Positions 34,441 through 44,272 are shown, numbered from the stretch's first letter. The stretch is 64,000 nt of DNA from Kitasatospora cheerisanensis KCTC 2395 (GCF_000696185.1 NZ_KK853997.1:1235695-1299694), one strand, 5' to 3'. Program-made: numbers and translations. Notes: a model not told the origin generated them from the letters alone.

Positions 34441-35544
34441 TCAGCCCGCGACGGCCTCCGCCACCAGCGCGCCGAGCCGGTCGGCCGTGGTGGCCGGGCC
34501 CGGGAAGAAGCGGTTCCGGGTCACGGCGAACGCGGTGCCCGTCGCGGTGTCGGCCCAGGCGGTACTGCCGCCCATGCCGGGCATGCCGAAGACGGTCGGG
34601 GTTCGCCCGGGGTCGGCGCCGGGGCGGCCGAGGTTGTAGCCGAGGGCCCGGGGGAGCGGAAAGCCGACCATCCGGTCGAGGTCGGCGGTGGCCAGGGCGG
34701 TGGCTTCCCGCAGCCGGGAGGCCGGGAGCAGGCGGACGCCGTCCACCTCGCCGAGCAGTGCCGCGTACATCCGGGAGACCGCGCGGGCGGACATCGTGCC
34801 GCCGGAGGGGATGTCGGAGGTGAGCACGGCGGGGTTGTTGCCGTAGGCGGCGCACGGGGTCACGGCGGGCGGGGTGGCCCTGAACAGCGGGAGGTCGGCG
34901 GGCATGGCCGCCAGCAGCTCGGCGGCGCCGGGCGCGTCCTCCAGCCTGGCGACCCGTCCGAGCGCGGACTCCGGTACGCCGAAGAAGAGTTCGTCGGCGA
35001 TGCCGAGCGGCCCGGCCAGCTCCTCGCGGAGCACCCGGGAGATCGGTCGCCCGGTGGCCCGGCGCACGATCTCGCCGAGCACGTAGCCCCAGGTCACCGC
35101 GTGGTAGCCGGTCCCGGTGCCGGGCTCCCACCAGGGGACGGTGTCGGCGATCAGCGCGCACATGCCGTCCCAGTCGGCGAGGTCGGCCACGGTGAGGCCG
35201 GCGGGGACGGCGGGGACGCCGAGCGAGTGGGTGAGCGCGTGCCGCAGGGTCGCGCCGCCCTTGCCGTGGGCGCCGAACTCCGGCCACAGGTCGACGATCG
35301 GCTCGTCGTAGGCGAGCACGCCGCGGTCCGCCAGGACGTGCACCAGGGTCGCCGTCACGCCCTTGCCGGTGGAGGCGCTGAAGAACGGGGTGTCCGAGGT
35401 CACCGGGCGGCCGGTGGCCGGGTCGGCGAGGCCCGCGACCGCGTCCACTACCAGCTCGCCGTGCCGGTGGACCGCCACCTGGATGCCCGACTCCTGCCCG
35501 GATTCCACCAGTTCGTCGATGATCCGCTGCACCTGCTGCTGCAT
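34441..35544 (-). CDS. Serine hydrolase (class C beta-lactamase-like/EstB)
   Basis: A 367-residue protein of the beta-lactamase/PBP4-like hydrolase family. The catalytic SxxK is Ser58-Thr-Gly-Lys61 in FFSASTGKG. The Tyr motif appears as GTGYHAVTWGYVLGEIV, lacking the Asn of YxN. The last box is represented by GGSTAWADTATG near the C-terminus. There is no signal peptide, so the protein is probably a cytoplasmic esterase rather than a resistance enzyme. Monocistronic. Confidence 0.9.
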   Translation of the reverse strand: MQQQVQRIIDELVESGQESGIQVAVHRHGELVVDAVAGLADPATGRPVTSDTPFFSASTGKGVTATLVHVLADRGVLAYDEPIVDLWPEFGAHGKGGATLRHALTHSLGVPAVPAGLTVADLADWDGMCALIADTVPWWEPGTGTGYHAVTWGYVLGEIVRRATGRPISRVLREELAGPLGIADELFFGVPESALGRVARLEDAPGAAELLAAMPADLPLFRATPPAVTPCAAYGNNPAVLTSDIPSGGTMSARAVSRMYAALLGEVDGVRLLPASRLREATALATADLDRMVGFPLPRALGYNLGRPGADPGRTPTVFGMPGMGGSTAWADTATGTAFAVTRNRFFPGPATTADRLGALVAEAVAG

Positions 35545-35648
35545 GACTGTCGCACCTCTCCGCTGTCCGGCGGCGACGCCGGTGGGCGCCGCTCACCCGA
35601 CGGTCGGCGCCGGGGGCCGCGTTCTCGACATCCCCGCCAGGAGAGTTC

Positions 35649-36425
35649 TCAGCGCCGGGCGGCGAGTTGCGCGGTGAGGACGGCGGGCGCTTCGGCGAGC
35701 GAGGGCCCGTACCAGGTGAGGTGACGGCCGCTCAGCAGGGCGTACGGGAGGCCGGGGAAGGCGTCGGGCCCGTCGGTGTCGGTGAAGCGGTAGGGCTCGT
35801 CGGGCAGGGCCAGCAACTCCGCTCCGGACTCCAGGAGTTCGGGCAGTGGAACCGACGGGTACCGGCCGGGGTGGCCGGCCGTCAGGACGGTGACGCCCAG
35901 GCGGCGGAGCAGGTCGGCGGCGAAGGTGTCCGCGCCGAGGACCATCCACGGCCGCCGCCAGATCGGCACCACCGCACCCACCGCGGCCGCCGGGCCGGGC
36001 ACCTCGGCCCAGGACTGCCGGGCGGCCGCCAGCCAGTCCGGCCGGGGCAGCCGGCAGGCGTCCACCAGCAGCCGGCGCAGCGAGTGGAGGGCCTGGTCGA
36101 GGTCGCGGATGCGGGTGGTCCACACGGCGGCGCCGCCGGCCCGCAGCGCGGCAAGGTCGGGGGCCCGGTTCTCCTCCTCGTTGGCGATCACCAGGTCGGG
36201 GCGGAGCGCGAGGATCCGTGGCACGTCGGGGTTCTTGGTGCCGCCGATCCGCGGGACGTCGAGGCCGGCGGGGTGGGTGCACCAGTCGGTGGCGCCGGCC
36301 AGCAGGCCGGGGGCGGTGACGGCGACGGCCTCGGTGAGCGAGGGAACCAGGGAGACGATCCGGCGGACCTCGCCGAGCCGTACCGGGTGGCCTTCGTCGT
36401 CCGTCAACTCGCGTGTCGCGCCCAT
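35649..36425 (-). CDS. Helical-backbone metal receptor / BtuF-like binding protein
   Basis: A 258-residue protein of the periplasmic binding-protein family that includes cobalamin- and siderophore-binding receptors. RRIVSLVPSLTEAVAVTAPG, DVPRIGGTKNPDVPRILALRPDLVIANEEENR and LPELLESGAELLALPDEPYRFT are the characteristic lobes. No signal peptide or lipobox is seen, as in a group of orphan cytoplasmic members in actinobacteria. No permease or ATPase genes are adjacent, so transport function is doubtful. Confidence 0.85.
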   Translation of the reverse strand: MGATRELTDDEGHPVRLGEVRRIVSLVPSLTEAVAVTAPGLLAGATDWCTHPAGLDVPRIGGTKNPDVPRILALRPDLVIANEEENRAPDLAALRAGGAAVWTTRIRDLDQALHSLRRLLVDACRLPRPDWLAAARQSWAEVPGPAAAVGAVVPIWRRPWMVLGADTFAADLLRRLGVTVLTAGHPGRYPSVPLPELLESGAELLALPDEPYRFTDTDGPDAFPGLPYALLSGRHLTWYGPSLAEAPAVLTAQLAARR

Positions 36426-36700
36426 GACTCCACGCTACCGCCCCCGTGACGGCCGGCCGGCCCGTCGTGCCCCGCACCGGCCGGGGCGGCGCGGTCCGGA
36501 CGGGTCGCGGGCCGGGTTCAAACCGGCCGTAGAGCCACTGGAGCGTATACGGAGGGAAGTCCGGGTTCTGGTGATGCCGAGCCCCGGCGGCTGACCTAAC
36601 GTGACTCTCGGCCCCGGCGATCCGGGGCGAATCCGCAGGCGGGCGCCCCCCTGTCAGACCCTCCCAAGCAGTAGTTCCGACTCAGCGAAAGTGGAATGAC

Positions 36701-37204
36701 ATGGCATTCGGAAAGATGCTCGCCGCCGTCGGCACCGTCTCGGCGCTGGCCTTCACGGCCGTCGGCACGGTCGGCTCCGTCGCGTACGCGAACACCACGA
36801 TCAAGCCCGTCGCGCTGAACAACGCCCCGGCCATCGGGAACAACGCTCCCGCCCTCGGGGAGTCCGCGACCACGCCCGTCGTGACGAACAACGCGTCCGC
36901 GTCCGCGTCCGGGGAGACCGTGATCGAGGCCTCGGTCACCATGGCGAAGCCGTCCAACCTGCCGGCCGTGCACTCCGACGGGACGGTCACGAGCATCAGG
37001 CCGCTGAACCTCTCCTGCGGGAACTTCTCGTTCAGCGGGGCCAGCTTCACCGAGACCTGCAACGGCCCGCTCTGGCAGCCGTTCGTCGACTGTTCCGACG
37101 GCTACCGGTACGTGTCGACGGTCGAGTTCTCCGGCCTGTTCCGCGTGCGCCTGACCTGCCCGGTCGGCACGGCGGTCGGCGGCGGCGCCTACGACCTGTC
37201 GTAA
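36701..37204 (+). CDS. Secreted hypothetical protein
   Basis: A 167-residue exported protein. Signal peptide MAFGKMLAAVGTVSALAFTA and a likely cleavage after VAYA (about residue 29). A low-complexity Asn/Ala/Thr/Ser stretch follows (ALNNAPAIGNNAPAL). The C-terminal domain has four cysteines (LSCGNFSFSG, TETCNGPLWQ, FVDCSDGYRY, RLTCPVGT), probably two disulphides. GGA lies a few bases before the ATG. Expressed alone and followed by a very strong hairpin. No function assigned. Confidence 0.75.
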   Translation: MAFGKMLAAVGTVSALAFTAVGTVGSVAYANTTIKPVALNNAPAIGNNAPALGESATTPVVTNNASASASGETVIEASVTMAKPSNLPAVHSDGTVTSIRPLNLSCGNFSFSGASFTETCNGPLWQPFVDCSDGYRYVSTVEFSGLFRVRLTCPVGTAVGGGAYDLS

Positions 37205-37272
37205 CCGCCGCAGCAACCCCGCTCGACGCCAACCGCGGTGCCTGTGGCGCGCGTTGGGGTGAGCGGTGCATC

Positions 37273-37315
37273 CGGGCCGCCGGCCCGCCCCCACCGGGGC
37301 GGCGCCGGCGGCCCG
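37273..37315. terminator. Long GC-rich terminator hairpin
   Basis: Outer arms CGGGCCGCCGGC and GCCGGCGGCCCG (12 bp) enclose inner arms CCGCCCC and GGGGCGG. It separates the secreted protein from the histidine-kinase fragment. Confidence 0.7.
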
Positions 37316-37337
37316 ATCGCGTTCCCGCTCCGCCCGG

Positions 37338-37820
37338 TCAGCCGCCGTCGGCGAGCGGCAGCCGGACCACCAGCCGTGCGCCGGGCAGCCGACCGGGTGG
37401 CTCGGCCGTCGCGGTCCCGCCGAGGCTGTGGGCGATGGTGCGCACCAGGGCCAGGCCGAGGCCCGCGCCGCCGGCGGCCCGGTCGCGGGCGGTGTCCAGC
37501 CGGACGAAGCGTTCGAAGACCCGCTCGCGGTCGGCGGCCGGGATGCCCGGCCCGTCGTCCTCCACCGTGAGCCGCGCCCACCCGTCGGCGGCCGTGAGGG
37601 TGACGGCGACCCGGCCGTGCGCGTACCGGGCGGCGTTGTCGAGCAGGTTGCGCACCAGCCGGGACGGCAGCTGTTCACGGCCCGTCAGCACGGCGTCCGC
37701 GAGCTCGCCCTCGAAGAGCAGCGCCGGTTCGCCGAAGGCGCGTTCGGCGAACTGCTCGGCGATCAGCCCGTGCAGGTCGACGGTGCCGGCGGCGCGCTCG
37801 GGGCCGCGCTCGGTGCGGGT
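37338..37820 (-). pseudogene. Histidine kinase, C-terminal fragment
   Basis: The frame encodes only the end of a sensor kinase: VDLHGLIAEQFAERAFGE, then RLVRNLLDNAARYA (N box), DDGPGIPAADRERVFERF (G1/F boxes) and GGAGLGLALVRTIAHSLGG (G2). The sensor, membrane helices and H box are absent because the sequence breaks at about 37820, where a response-regulator-like fragment begins on the other strand. The ATP-binding domain is intact but a phosphoacceptor is missing, so the product cannot be a working kinase. Confidence 0.8.
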
Positions 37821-37822
37821 CC

Positions 37823-38065
37823 AAACCCTTCTCCTTCGTGGTGCTCACCGCCCGCCTCCGCGCCCTGCTGCGCCGCGGCGGCGCCGGCCGCCCCGCCGCC
37901 CTCGCCGTCGCCGACCTGCGGATCGCCACCCTCGACACCCCCGACGGCTTCCCCGTCTCCCCCGCCCAGGAACTGGCCGCCCAGGCCGCCCTCCCCGCCG
38001 CCGGCTACCACCCCGTCGCCCACGGCGGGGGTGTCACCATCTGGCAGTGGCGGCCGAACAGTTGA
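37823..38065 (+). pseudogene. Response-regulator-like fragment
   Basis: KPFSFVVLTARLRALLRR is the beta5-alpha5 end of an OmpR-type receiver (the conserved Lys-Pro-Phe), followed by the linker GGAGRPAALAVADLR. The receiver Asp and the winged helix are missing. After this the sequence changes to a segment ending VTIWQWRPNS that I do not recognise. Joined head-on to the kinase fragment, it looks like the scar of a deletion and inversion of a two-component pair. Confidence 0.55.
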
Positions 38066-38111
38066 CGGCGGGTGCGGTCGTCCTTCGCCCGCCGCCGGCC
38101 GCCGGGCGGGC

Positions 38112-39331
38112 TCACTCCAGCGGGTCGCGCACCACCTCGGGCAGGTGGAGCACGGCTTGCAGGGCGATGTACAGCTCGGCGGAGTCCAGGCGCCGTTCGA
38201 AGGAGCGCCCGGAGAGCTGCTCGATCCGGCGCAGCCGGTAGCGGATGGTGTTGGGGTGGCAGTACAGCAGCTTGGCGGCCTTGTCGGCGGAGCCGTCGAC
38301 GGCGAACCAGGTGGACATGGTGGTGAGCAGCTGCTCGCGCTGGCTGTCCGGGAGTTCGATGACGGGGCCGAGCACCTGGTTGCCGATCCGGGAGGCGGTG
38401 GACGGCGCGGAGGCGACCAGCATCGGCAGCGGGTTGGCGTCGAACAGGGTGACCGTCTCGTCGGGGCGGGCCGAGCTGGCCAGCGCGACCTGGGCCAGGT
38501 GCAGGGCCTGCGGGGTCTGGTCGAGCCGGGTGTAGCAGGGGCTGACGCCGGCCCGGCGGACGGTCTGCTGCCGCAGCGTGTCGACGAGTTGGTCGATCGC
38601 GGCGGCGGCCCGCATCGAGACGATGCCGATGTGCGCGTCGGGGGTGAGCCGCCAGGCGGAGCCCATGTCGTGTTCGCGGAGCGTGGGTTCGATGTCGGGC
38701 AGCGCCTGCCGGGCGAGCCCGGGGGCGTGCGCGACGACCACGGCGAAGGTGCCGTCGTACGGGAGGGTGAGCATGTCGGCGGCCTCCAGCACGGAGCCGG
38801 GGTTGCCCATGCCGCCGCGCAGCACCACGTCCACCAGGGCCGAGCGCTCCTGGTCCCGACGGACCATCAGCAGGGCGGTGGCCCGGTTGAAGGCGTTCAT
38901 CATGGCGGTGGTGGACTCCTCGTTGAACCGCCAGACGTCGGTGGCCATCTGCACCAGCTCCCCGCTGGTGGCGAGCCCGTGCCGGAGCGACTCGGCGGCC
39001 ATGGTCTCCCAGAGGTGGGCGAAGCCGATCCGGAACGCGGACTGCACGGTCGCCAGCGGGACGCCCTGTTCGGCGCGCAGCCGCCCGGTGCGCCGGGGGC
39101 CTCCAGGCTGAGCCCCTCCTCGTGGGCGAGCCGGCGCAGGGTGAACTCGATGTTGCTGCGGACGGATTCGCTGAGGTCGCCGGCGGGCAGCGGCCCGGCG
39201 GAGCGGTAGACGCTCATGTTGTCGCGGATCCGCCGGACCGTTTCCTCGGTCAGCCACGGGAGTCGCTCCAGCAGGTGGCCGGCCAGTCGCGCGGCGGAAT
39301 CCACCGGCGCGTCGGTGAGTCGGGTGCCCAT
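38112..39331 (-). pseudogene. PucR/CdaR-type regulator with one frame break
   Basis: The frame opens at ATG 39331 (MGTRLTDAPVDSAARLAGHL) and runs to EEGLSLEAP. At a CCCCC run near 39100 it must lose or gain a base to continue as RRTGRLRAEQGVPLATVQSAF. The rest is a GGDEF-like middle (DTFAVVVAHAPGLAR) and the C-terminal PucR helix-turn-helix (KAAKLLYCHPNTIRYRLRRI). In families of this kind the last motif binds DNA. One missing base explains the break. If real, the gene is inactive; if an error, it codes for about 405 residues. Confidence 0.85.
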
Positions 39332-39644
39332 GCGGTGAGCCTAGGCGGCGCACAGCGGCGCGTTCGCTCGGCGCGGGGGCGCAGGCGGAGCCGGGCACGC
39401 CCTCAAGTGCCACGACGGGCGACCGCCGCACGGACGTTCCACGGGTGAGCGCGGCGGCGCGGATTGACCGTGCGTCAGGCGCTCGGCTCAACGTTTTGTT
39501 GCGGCCCACAGGCGGGGCCGGGCCGGGGCTGTCGGCCGCGACAGCGTTGGTGCTCCGGGGCGCGTCGGGCGCACCGGGCGGCCCTACGCTCGGTGCAGTC
39601 CCGCCCGGAGCCGCCGGCGCGGACCGAGTGGAAAGGCACTCGCG
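39332..39644. other. Divergent intergenic region, PucR/SsgA-like
   Basis: 313 bases between divergent genes. TTGACC occurs at about 39466, and AAGG lies 9 bases before the SsgA-like ATG. No convincing palindrome was found. Confidence 0.4.
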
Positions 39645-40079
39645 ATGGAGAGCCCCGCCGAGCTGTGCCTCGATCTGGTGATGGATCTGCTGCTGTCGCC
39701 GGAGGAGGCCTTCCCGGTCCCGGCGCGGCTGCGGTACTCCGTCGACGACCCGTACGCGGTGCACATCGCGTTCCACGTCGACGCGGCGCAGCCGATCGGC
39801 TGGTACTTCGCCCGGGAGCTGCTGGTGCAGGGCCTGCTGCGGCCCACCGGCCTGGGCGACGTGCGGATCTGGCCGACCGCCGCGGACGGCCGCCGCACCG
39901 TCACCCTGATGCTCTGCTCGCCCGACGGGGACGCCTTCCTGCAGGCCCCGGCGGCCCGGCTGGCGGCCTGGGTCCGGCACACGCTGCGCCTGGTCCCGCC
40001 GGGCAGCCCCGCCGAACGCCTCCGGGTCGACCGGGCCCTCGACGCCCTGTTCGCCGCCAACGGCGCCCCGGACGCCTGA
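39645..40079 (+). CDS. SsgA-family sporulation/cell-division regulator
   Basis: A 144-residue SsgA-like protein (SALP). The family's whirly-type core is visible: VPARLRYSVDDPYAVHIAFHV, IGWYFARELLVQGLLRPTGLGDVRIWP and LMLCSPDGDAFLQAPAARLAAWV. Members recruit or time FtsZ and peptidoglycan enzymes during sporulation septation. They are known only from morphologically complex actinomycetes, so this gene supports a streptomycete source. Which paralogue it is cannot be told by eye. GGAAAGG precedes the ATG. Confidence 0.93.
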   Translation: MESPAELCLDLVMDLLLSPEEAFPVPARLRYSVDDPYAVHIAFHVDAAQPIGWYFARELLVQGLLRPTGLGDVRIWPTAADGRRTVTLMLCSPDGDAFLQAPAARLAAWVRHTLRLVPPGSPAERLRVDRALDALFAANGAPDA

Positions 40080-40225
40080 CGCCGCGGGCTCCTGCCACCG
40101 CGGGCGCGGCCGTGCGAACGGACCGTCAGCGGCACCGGCCGGCCGGGCAGTCGGGAGCCGTCGGGGCGGCCCGACGCGCAGAACCCCGGCCGGGAACGCG
40201 CCGTGGGCCTGCCCGACGGTGCCGG

Positions 40226-41020
40226 TCAGCAGTCCTTGTACGCGGTGCAGACCGGCTTGGCGAGCGCGCTCAGCACGGCGCCGTCGGCGGGCGCGGACCA
40301 GGCGGTCTTCGGGTGGCCGCCCTTGGCGAGCCGGGCGTGCAGGGTGAGTTCGACCAGCGCGCCGCCGGAGGTGGTCAGGTACTCGTGGACCTGCACGGTG
40401 CCGCCGTCCGGCTGCGGCAGCGTCACGGTCGCCACCAGGAACTCGCTGTCGTCGCCGGTGATCTCGGCCTTCGCGCCGGACGCGGTGGCGGCGCAGGCGC
40501 GCACCTCGTCCTTGACGGCGCCGAGCAGGCCGAACGCGGACTGCGCGGCCGCGCTGCTCTTGCTCGCGTCGCCGAAGCTGACGATGCTCTGGTCGGCCTT
40601 CCAGTCGCCGTCCGCGCCGCCCAGCGAGGCGGTGTCCACGCCCGGGACGGTGTCCGTCCAGTCGGCGGAGCGCGTGCCGTGGCAGAGCTGCTCGATCAGG
40701 AACCGGCCCTTGGCGCCGAGGCTCTTCGCGGACGAGGCGGGCGCCGTCCAGTGCAGCGCCGCGTTCAGCGGCACCTGCTGCGGCGCGATCCACGCCGCGG
40801 CGGGCACCGCCGAGCCCTTCCCGCCGCCGCCGGTCGCGCTCGGCGCGGGAGCCGGCGCGGACGCCCCGCCGCCGGAGGACGGCGCCCCGGAGGCGGCGGG
40901 CGGCGCGGCGGAGGTCTTCGCGGCGGAGCCCCCGTCCGCGCCCTCGGGGTCGCAGGCGGTCAGGACGGCGACGGCGGACAGGCAGGCCACCGCGGCGGCG
41001 GCGAGGCGGAGCGGACGCAC
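40226..41020 (-). CDS. Lipoprotein of unknown function
   Basis: A 264-residue lipoprotein: signal VRPLRLAAAAVACLSAVAVL with lipobox LTAC (Cys at about residue 23). A Ser/Ala/Pro/Gly-rich linker follows, then a globular domain from about residue 75 (APQQVPLNAALHWT) to a C-terminal CTAYKDC. GTG 41020 has GGGG 6 bases upstream. It lies 101 bases downstream of the lytic transglycosylase gene on the same strand. The domain resembles no family I can name; a cell-surface role is inferred. Confidence 0.8.
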   Translation of the reverse strand: MRPLRLAAAAVACLSAVAVLTACDPEGADGGSAAKTSAAPPAASGAPSSGGGASAPAPAPSATGGGGKGSAVPAAAWIAPQQVPLNAALHWTAPASSAKSLGAKGRFLIEQLCHGTRSADWTDTVPGVDTASLGGADGDWKADQSIVSFGDASKSSAAAQSAFGLLGAVKDEVRACAATASGAKAEITGDDSEFLVATVTLPQPDGGTVQVHEYLTTSGGALVELTLHARLAKGGHPKTAWSAPADGAVLSALAKPVCTAYKDC

Positions 41021-41121
41021 GTGGATCCCCGGGTTCTGGGCGGACGGTGGGAGGGGGCGGAGCGCCGCGTGCCGCGCCCGCCCGGCGAACGGACGGACGC
41101 GGCACGCGGGGTGACGGCCGG

Positions 41122-42129
41122 TCAGTAGCCGCGGGCCGGACGGTTCGGGTCGGCCTGCTGCACCTTGGACGCCAGGTCGTGGCCGTCCGCCGAGACGTGG
41201 TACCGGCTGCGGATGTAGTTCATCGACGCCGCCACGTTCGCCACCGGGTCGTAGATGTCGGTGGAGGTGCCCTTGACGTGGTACGCCGCGAAGGTCGGCG
41301 GAATGGTCTGCCAGCCGCCGCGCGAGCTGTTCAGCGGCGCGCCGTCGGCCTGCTTCGCGCCGTGCGCGTTGCTGTCCCACATGTTGACCTGCGAGCCGGC
41401 CGCGTTGTACGTCGACTCGCGCTTGGCGATGGTCAGCATGCCCTTGGTCCACGCCTCGCGGGCCGCCGGGTCGGTGACGCCCATCGCGTCCAGCGCCTGC
41501 GCGATGTACTCGCGGCAGGCGGCCTCGCCGCTCTTGTACTTGCCCTTGCCGCCGTACGTGACCTCGCTGGTCTTGATCGCTCCGGCGTGCGAGATCTCGG
41601 TCTTCGGGTCGTTGCCGTTGTTGTTGCCGCCGCCGTGGTCGCCGCCGCCGTGCTGGCCGGGCTTGTTCGGGCTCTTCGGCATCGACGAGCCGGGCTTCTT
41701 GCTGCCGGGCTTGTTCGTCGGCGTGTGCTCGCCGCCCTTGCCGGGGCTCTTCGGCGCGGGCTTGGTGGAGCCGGGCTTGCTGACGCCCTCGTGGGCGCGC
41801 TTCTCGGCCTCCTGGTACCGCTTGATCACGGTGCCGATCTTCTGGGTGTCCTCGGCGAGCCCCTTGGTGAGCTTCTCCTTGGTCGCCTCCAGCGCCGCGA
41901 CCTGCGCGTTGATCGCGCTCACCTGCTGCTCGACCTGCGCCACCACGGCGCCGAACCCGATCACGTTGCCGAGCGCGCCGGCCGCCAGGTCGGTGGCCAC
42001 GGCCTTGGCCATCACGTCCTTGATCCGACCGGTCTGCTTGGTCATCTCGTTCATCCGCTGCTGGAGCGCGTGGAAGTCCCGCTGGATCTTCGCGAGCTCG
42101 TCCAGCCTGACGCCGAAACCAACTGTCAT
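41122..42129 (-). CDS. WXG/LXG-like N-terminus fused to SLT lytic transglycosylase
   Basis: A 335-residue protein. Residues 1-110 form a helical hairpin without signal peptide (VRLDELAKIQRDFHALQQRM, VEQQVSAINAQVAALEATKE), like type VII secretion substrates. Residues 115-185 are a Lys/Pro/Gly linker. From about 190 comes a transglycosylase-SLT domain: EYIAQALDAMGV, catalytic Glu in IAKRESTYNAAGSQVNMWDS, AKQADGAPLNSSRGGWQTIPPTF, YDPVANVAASMNYIRSRY. The enzyme would cut peptidoglycan glycan strands. Start ATG 42129 begins MTVGFGVRLDEL. Export by an ESX-like system is inferred. Confidence 0.85.
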   Translation of the reverse strand: MTVGFGVRLDELAKIQRDFHALQQRMNEMTKQTGRIKDVMAKAVATDLAAGALGNVIGFGAVVAQVEQQVSAINAQVAALEATKEKLTKGLAEDTQKIGTVIKRYQEAEKRAHEGVSKPGSTKPAPKSPGKGGEHTPTNKPGSKKPGSSMPKSPNKPGQHGGGDHGGGNNNGNDPKTEISHAGAIKTSEVTYGGKGKYKSGEAACREYIAQALDAMGVTDPAAREAWTKGMLTIAKRESTYNAAGSQVNMWDSNAHGAKQADGAPLNSSRGGWQTIPPTFAAYHVKGTSTDIYDPVANVAASMNYIRSRYHVSADGHDLASKVQQADPNRPARGY

Positions 42130-42395
42130 GTTCTGTCTGCTCCCCCGTCGAACCTGACGCCCGTTCAGTCGTTTATCCCACCACACGGCCCCCCGGGGCA
42201 ATCACCGGCCCCCGCCGCGCGCGCAGCTACCCGCCGGACGGCCCCGGCAAACCACCTGAGCGGGCCTTTCGCCGAGATGCCGGGGCCCGCCGGGCGCGCG
42301 ATCATGGCAGGTGCGGACCGCCCGAAGGCGGTACCGCCCCGGATCGCGCTGACCACCCGATCGACCGGCGCCCTCACCGGAAAGGCTGGGATTCG

Positions 42396-42665
42396 ATGTT
42401 CCAACTCCTCTGGATTCTGCTGATCGGCTTCGTGCTGGGCGTGCTGGCCAAGCTGATCCTGCGCGGACCGCAGGCCATCCCCTGGTGGCTGACCATGCTG
42501 CTCGGCGCGGCCGGCGCCCTGATCGGCAACCTGGTGGCCGGCTGGATCGGCGTCCGCCACACCTCCGGCATCGACTGGATCAGGCACCTGCTCCAGGTCG
42601 CCTTTGCGGTCGCCCTGGTGGCCTTCGTCGCCCCCGCCTGGAGCAAGTCCCACCCAGGCAGGTGA
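42396..42665 (+). CDS. Small three-helix membrane protein (GlsB/YeaQ/YmgE-like)
   Basis: An 89-residue protein with three hydrophobic helices: LLWILLIGFVLGVLAKLIL, LTMLLGAAGALIGNLVAGWI and LLQVAFAVALVAFVA. The pattern G-x-x-x-G-x-x-A-K-x-I and GAxGAxxGNxVAGW match the transglycosylase-associated (GlsB/YeaQ) family of unknown function. GGAAAGG lies upstream of the ATG. Convergent with the TPR-protein gene. The family name does not imply enzymatic activity. Confidence 0.85.
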   Translation: MFQLLWILLIGFVLGVLAKLILRGPQAIPWWLTMLLGAAGALIGNLVAGWIGVRHTSGIDWIRHLLQVAFAVALVAFVAPAWSKSHPGR

Positions 42666-42740
42666 CACCCCCGGCACCGCCCCGCCGCCGCCCGTCGAGC
42701 AGTCCGCCCGGCGGGCGGCGGCGTGTCCGGCGGCGCCCCG

Positions 42741-44062
42741 TCAGGCGAACCGGGAGCTGCGCACCGGGCCCGGCGAGCGGACCCGGTCCCGGCTGCCGGT
42801 CGCCCAGGTCGCGGCGGCCCGGGCGGCGAAGGCGGCCAGCGCCTCGTCCGGGTCCGGCGGGGTCCGCCCGTCGCCCTCGTCCGGCTCGGCGGACGCGGCG
42901 CGGATCCGCTCCGCGAGCTCCGCCGGCGGGCCGTCGTCGGCCGGCCCCGCTCGACCTCGCCGTCCTCGCCGACCCGCAGGTTCGGCTCCCACGGCGCGAC
43001 CACGTGCTGCACCAGCAGCCCCGAGACGTCCGCCGAGACGGCCGGCGGGTCCGTCCAGCACGTCGCGTGCTCGTACAGCACCTCGCCGGGCGCCCGCTCG
43101 TACAGCGCCCCCACCAGCTCCTGGTCGCACTCGTTCAGGTCGTACGCCACCACCAGGGCGTCCGCGACGCCGCCGCCCGGGCGGTACGGGGCGGCGGGGA
43201 TCCCCAGCAGCGCCGCCGCGGCCAGGCCCAGCGCCTCGCTGCCCCGGTCCGGCAGCAGCGCCACCGAGCTCGGCCGGCGGCCGGCGGCCTCCAGCACGGT
43301 GCGCAGCCGCTCCAGGCCGCGCCGGCAGTTGTCCCAGCTGTCGCCGAGGTACGCCCAGCGGCCGGTCATGCCCTGCTCGTAGCCGTGCGGCGAGAGGGTG
43401 GCCAGCAGACCGCCGGTCAGCGTGTAGTGCCAGCCGCGCAGGTCCTGCGGCCCCGCGGGCGGGACGGCGGCGGCGCGGGCCAGCGAGCGGCGGATCCGGT
43501 CGGCGGCGGGCTGCCAGGTGTCGCCGTCCGGCGCCGCCAGCCCTTCGAACACCTCGCGGGCCAGCTCGACCCGGCCGTCCATCAGCGCGTTGTGCGCCAG
43601 CAGGTAGCCGTCCGGCCAGTCGCCGCCGATCGCCCGGTGCTCCTGCAGCACGGCGACGGCCTCCGCGTGCCGCTCGCCGTCCTCCAGTGCGACGGCCAGC
43701 TCCAGCAGCACCTGCCGCGGGGCGGCCTGCGCCGCGCCGCCGCGCCCGAACAGCTTCCGCTTCACCGGAGCGGCCCCGGCGGCCAGCGCCTCCCGCAGCG
43801 CCGGCACCGCGAACTCGGACAGCCCGTGCTCGATGCAGGCGTAGCCGTACGCGTACAGCGCCCCCGCGTCCGCCGGGCGCGAGGCGAGCGCGGCGGCCGC
43901 CCCCGCGAGGTCCTCGATGCCGACCGCCTCCGCCAATCTGCGTGTCACCGGGGCGACTTCACCCGCCGTCAGTCCGTCGACCACCCGCCGCAACTCCCGC
44001 ACCGCCCCCTGCGGGTCGTCCGCATCGAGCAGTTCCCACGCCTTGGCGAGGTCCGCATGCAC
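42741..44062 (-). pseudogene. TPR-like protein gene with one frame break
   Basis: GTG 44062 (GGAGG 7 bases upstream) opens MHADLAKAWELLDADDPQGAV with TPR-like helical pairs through HAEAVAVLQEHRAI and VELAREVFEGLAAPDGD. A different middle follows (WHYTLTGGLLATLSPHGYEQ, ALVVAYDLNECDQELVGALYERAPG). Near 42960, in a GGGG run after VGEDGEVER, the frame must shift (one base missing) to continue as GPADDGPPAELAERIRAA to the stop at 42741. The full product would be about 440 residues. I do not know its function; it is divergent from the QueA-like gene. Confidence 0.7.
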
Positions 44063-44272
44063 GCAATTTCCTCCGGCTCGAACGGTGCCGCCGGCCCACC
44101 CGGTTCGCACACCCGCCCGATCATCGCTGGCGCCGGCCCGCCCCGCGAAACCATTTTCCGCGGGCCCGCCGCCCGCACCCGGCGGACTGCGCGTGTCACA
44201 GCACGGCCCGCGCCCCCGCCCGGGATACCGTCGATCCGTCCGCATACGTCCTTCCGCCGCTGCGAGGCCACC

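Noticed and set aside
34441..35544. Secreted beta-lactamase
   Set aside because: No signal peptide and an imperfect Tyr motif; a cytoplasmic esterase-like role fits better.
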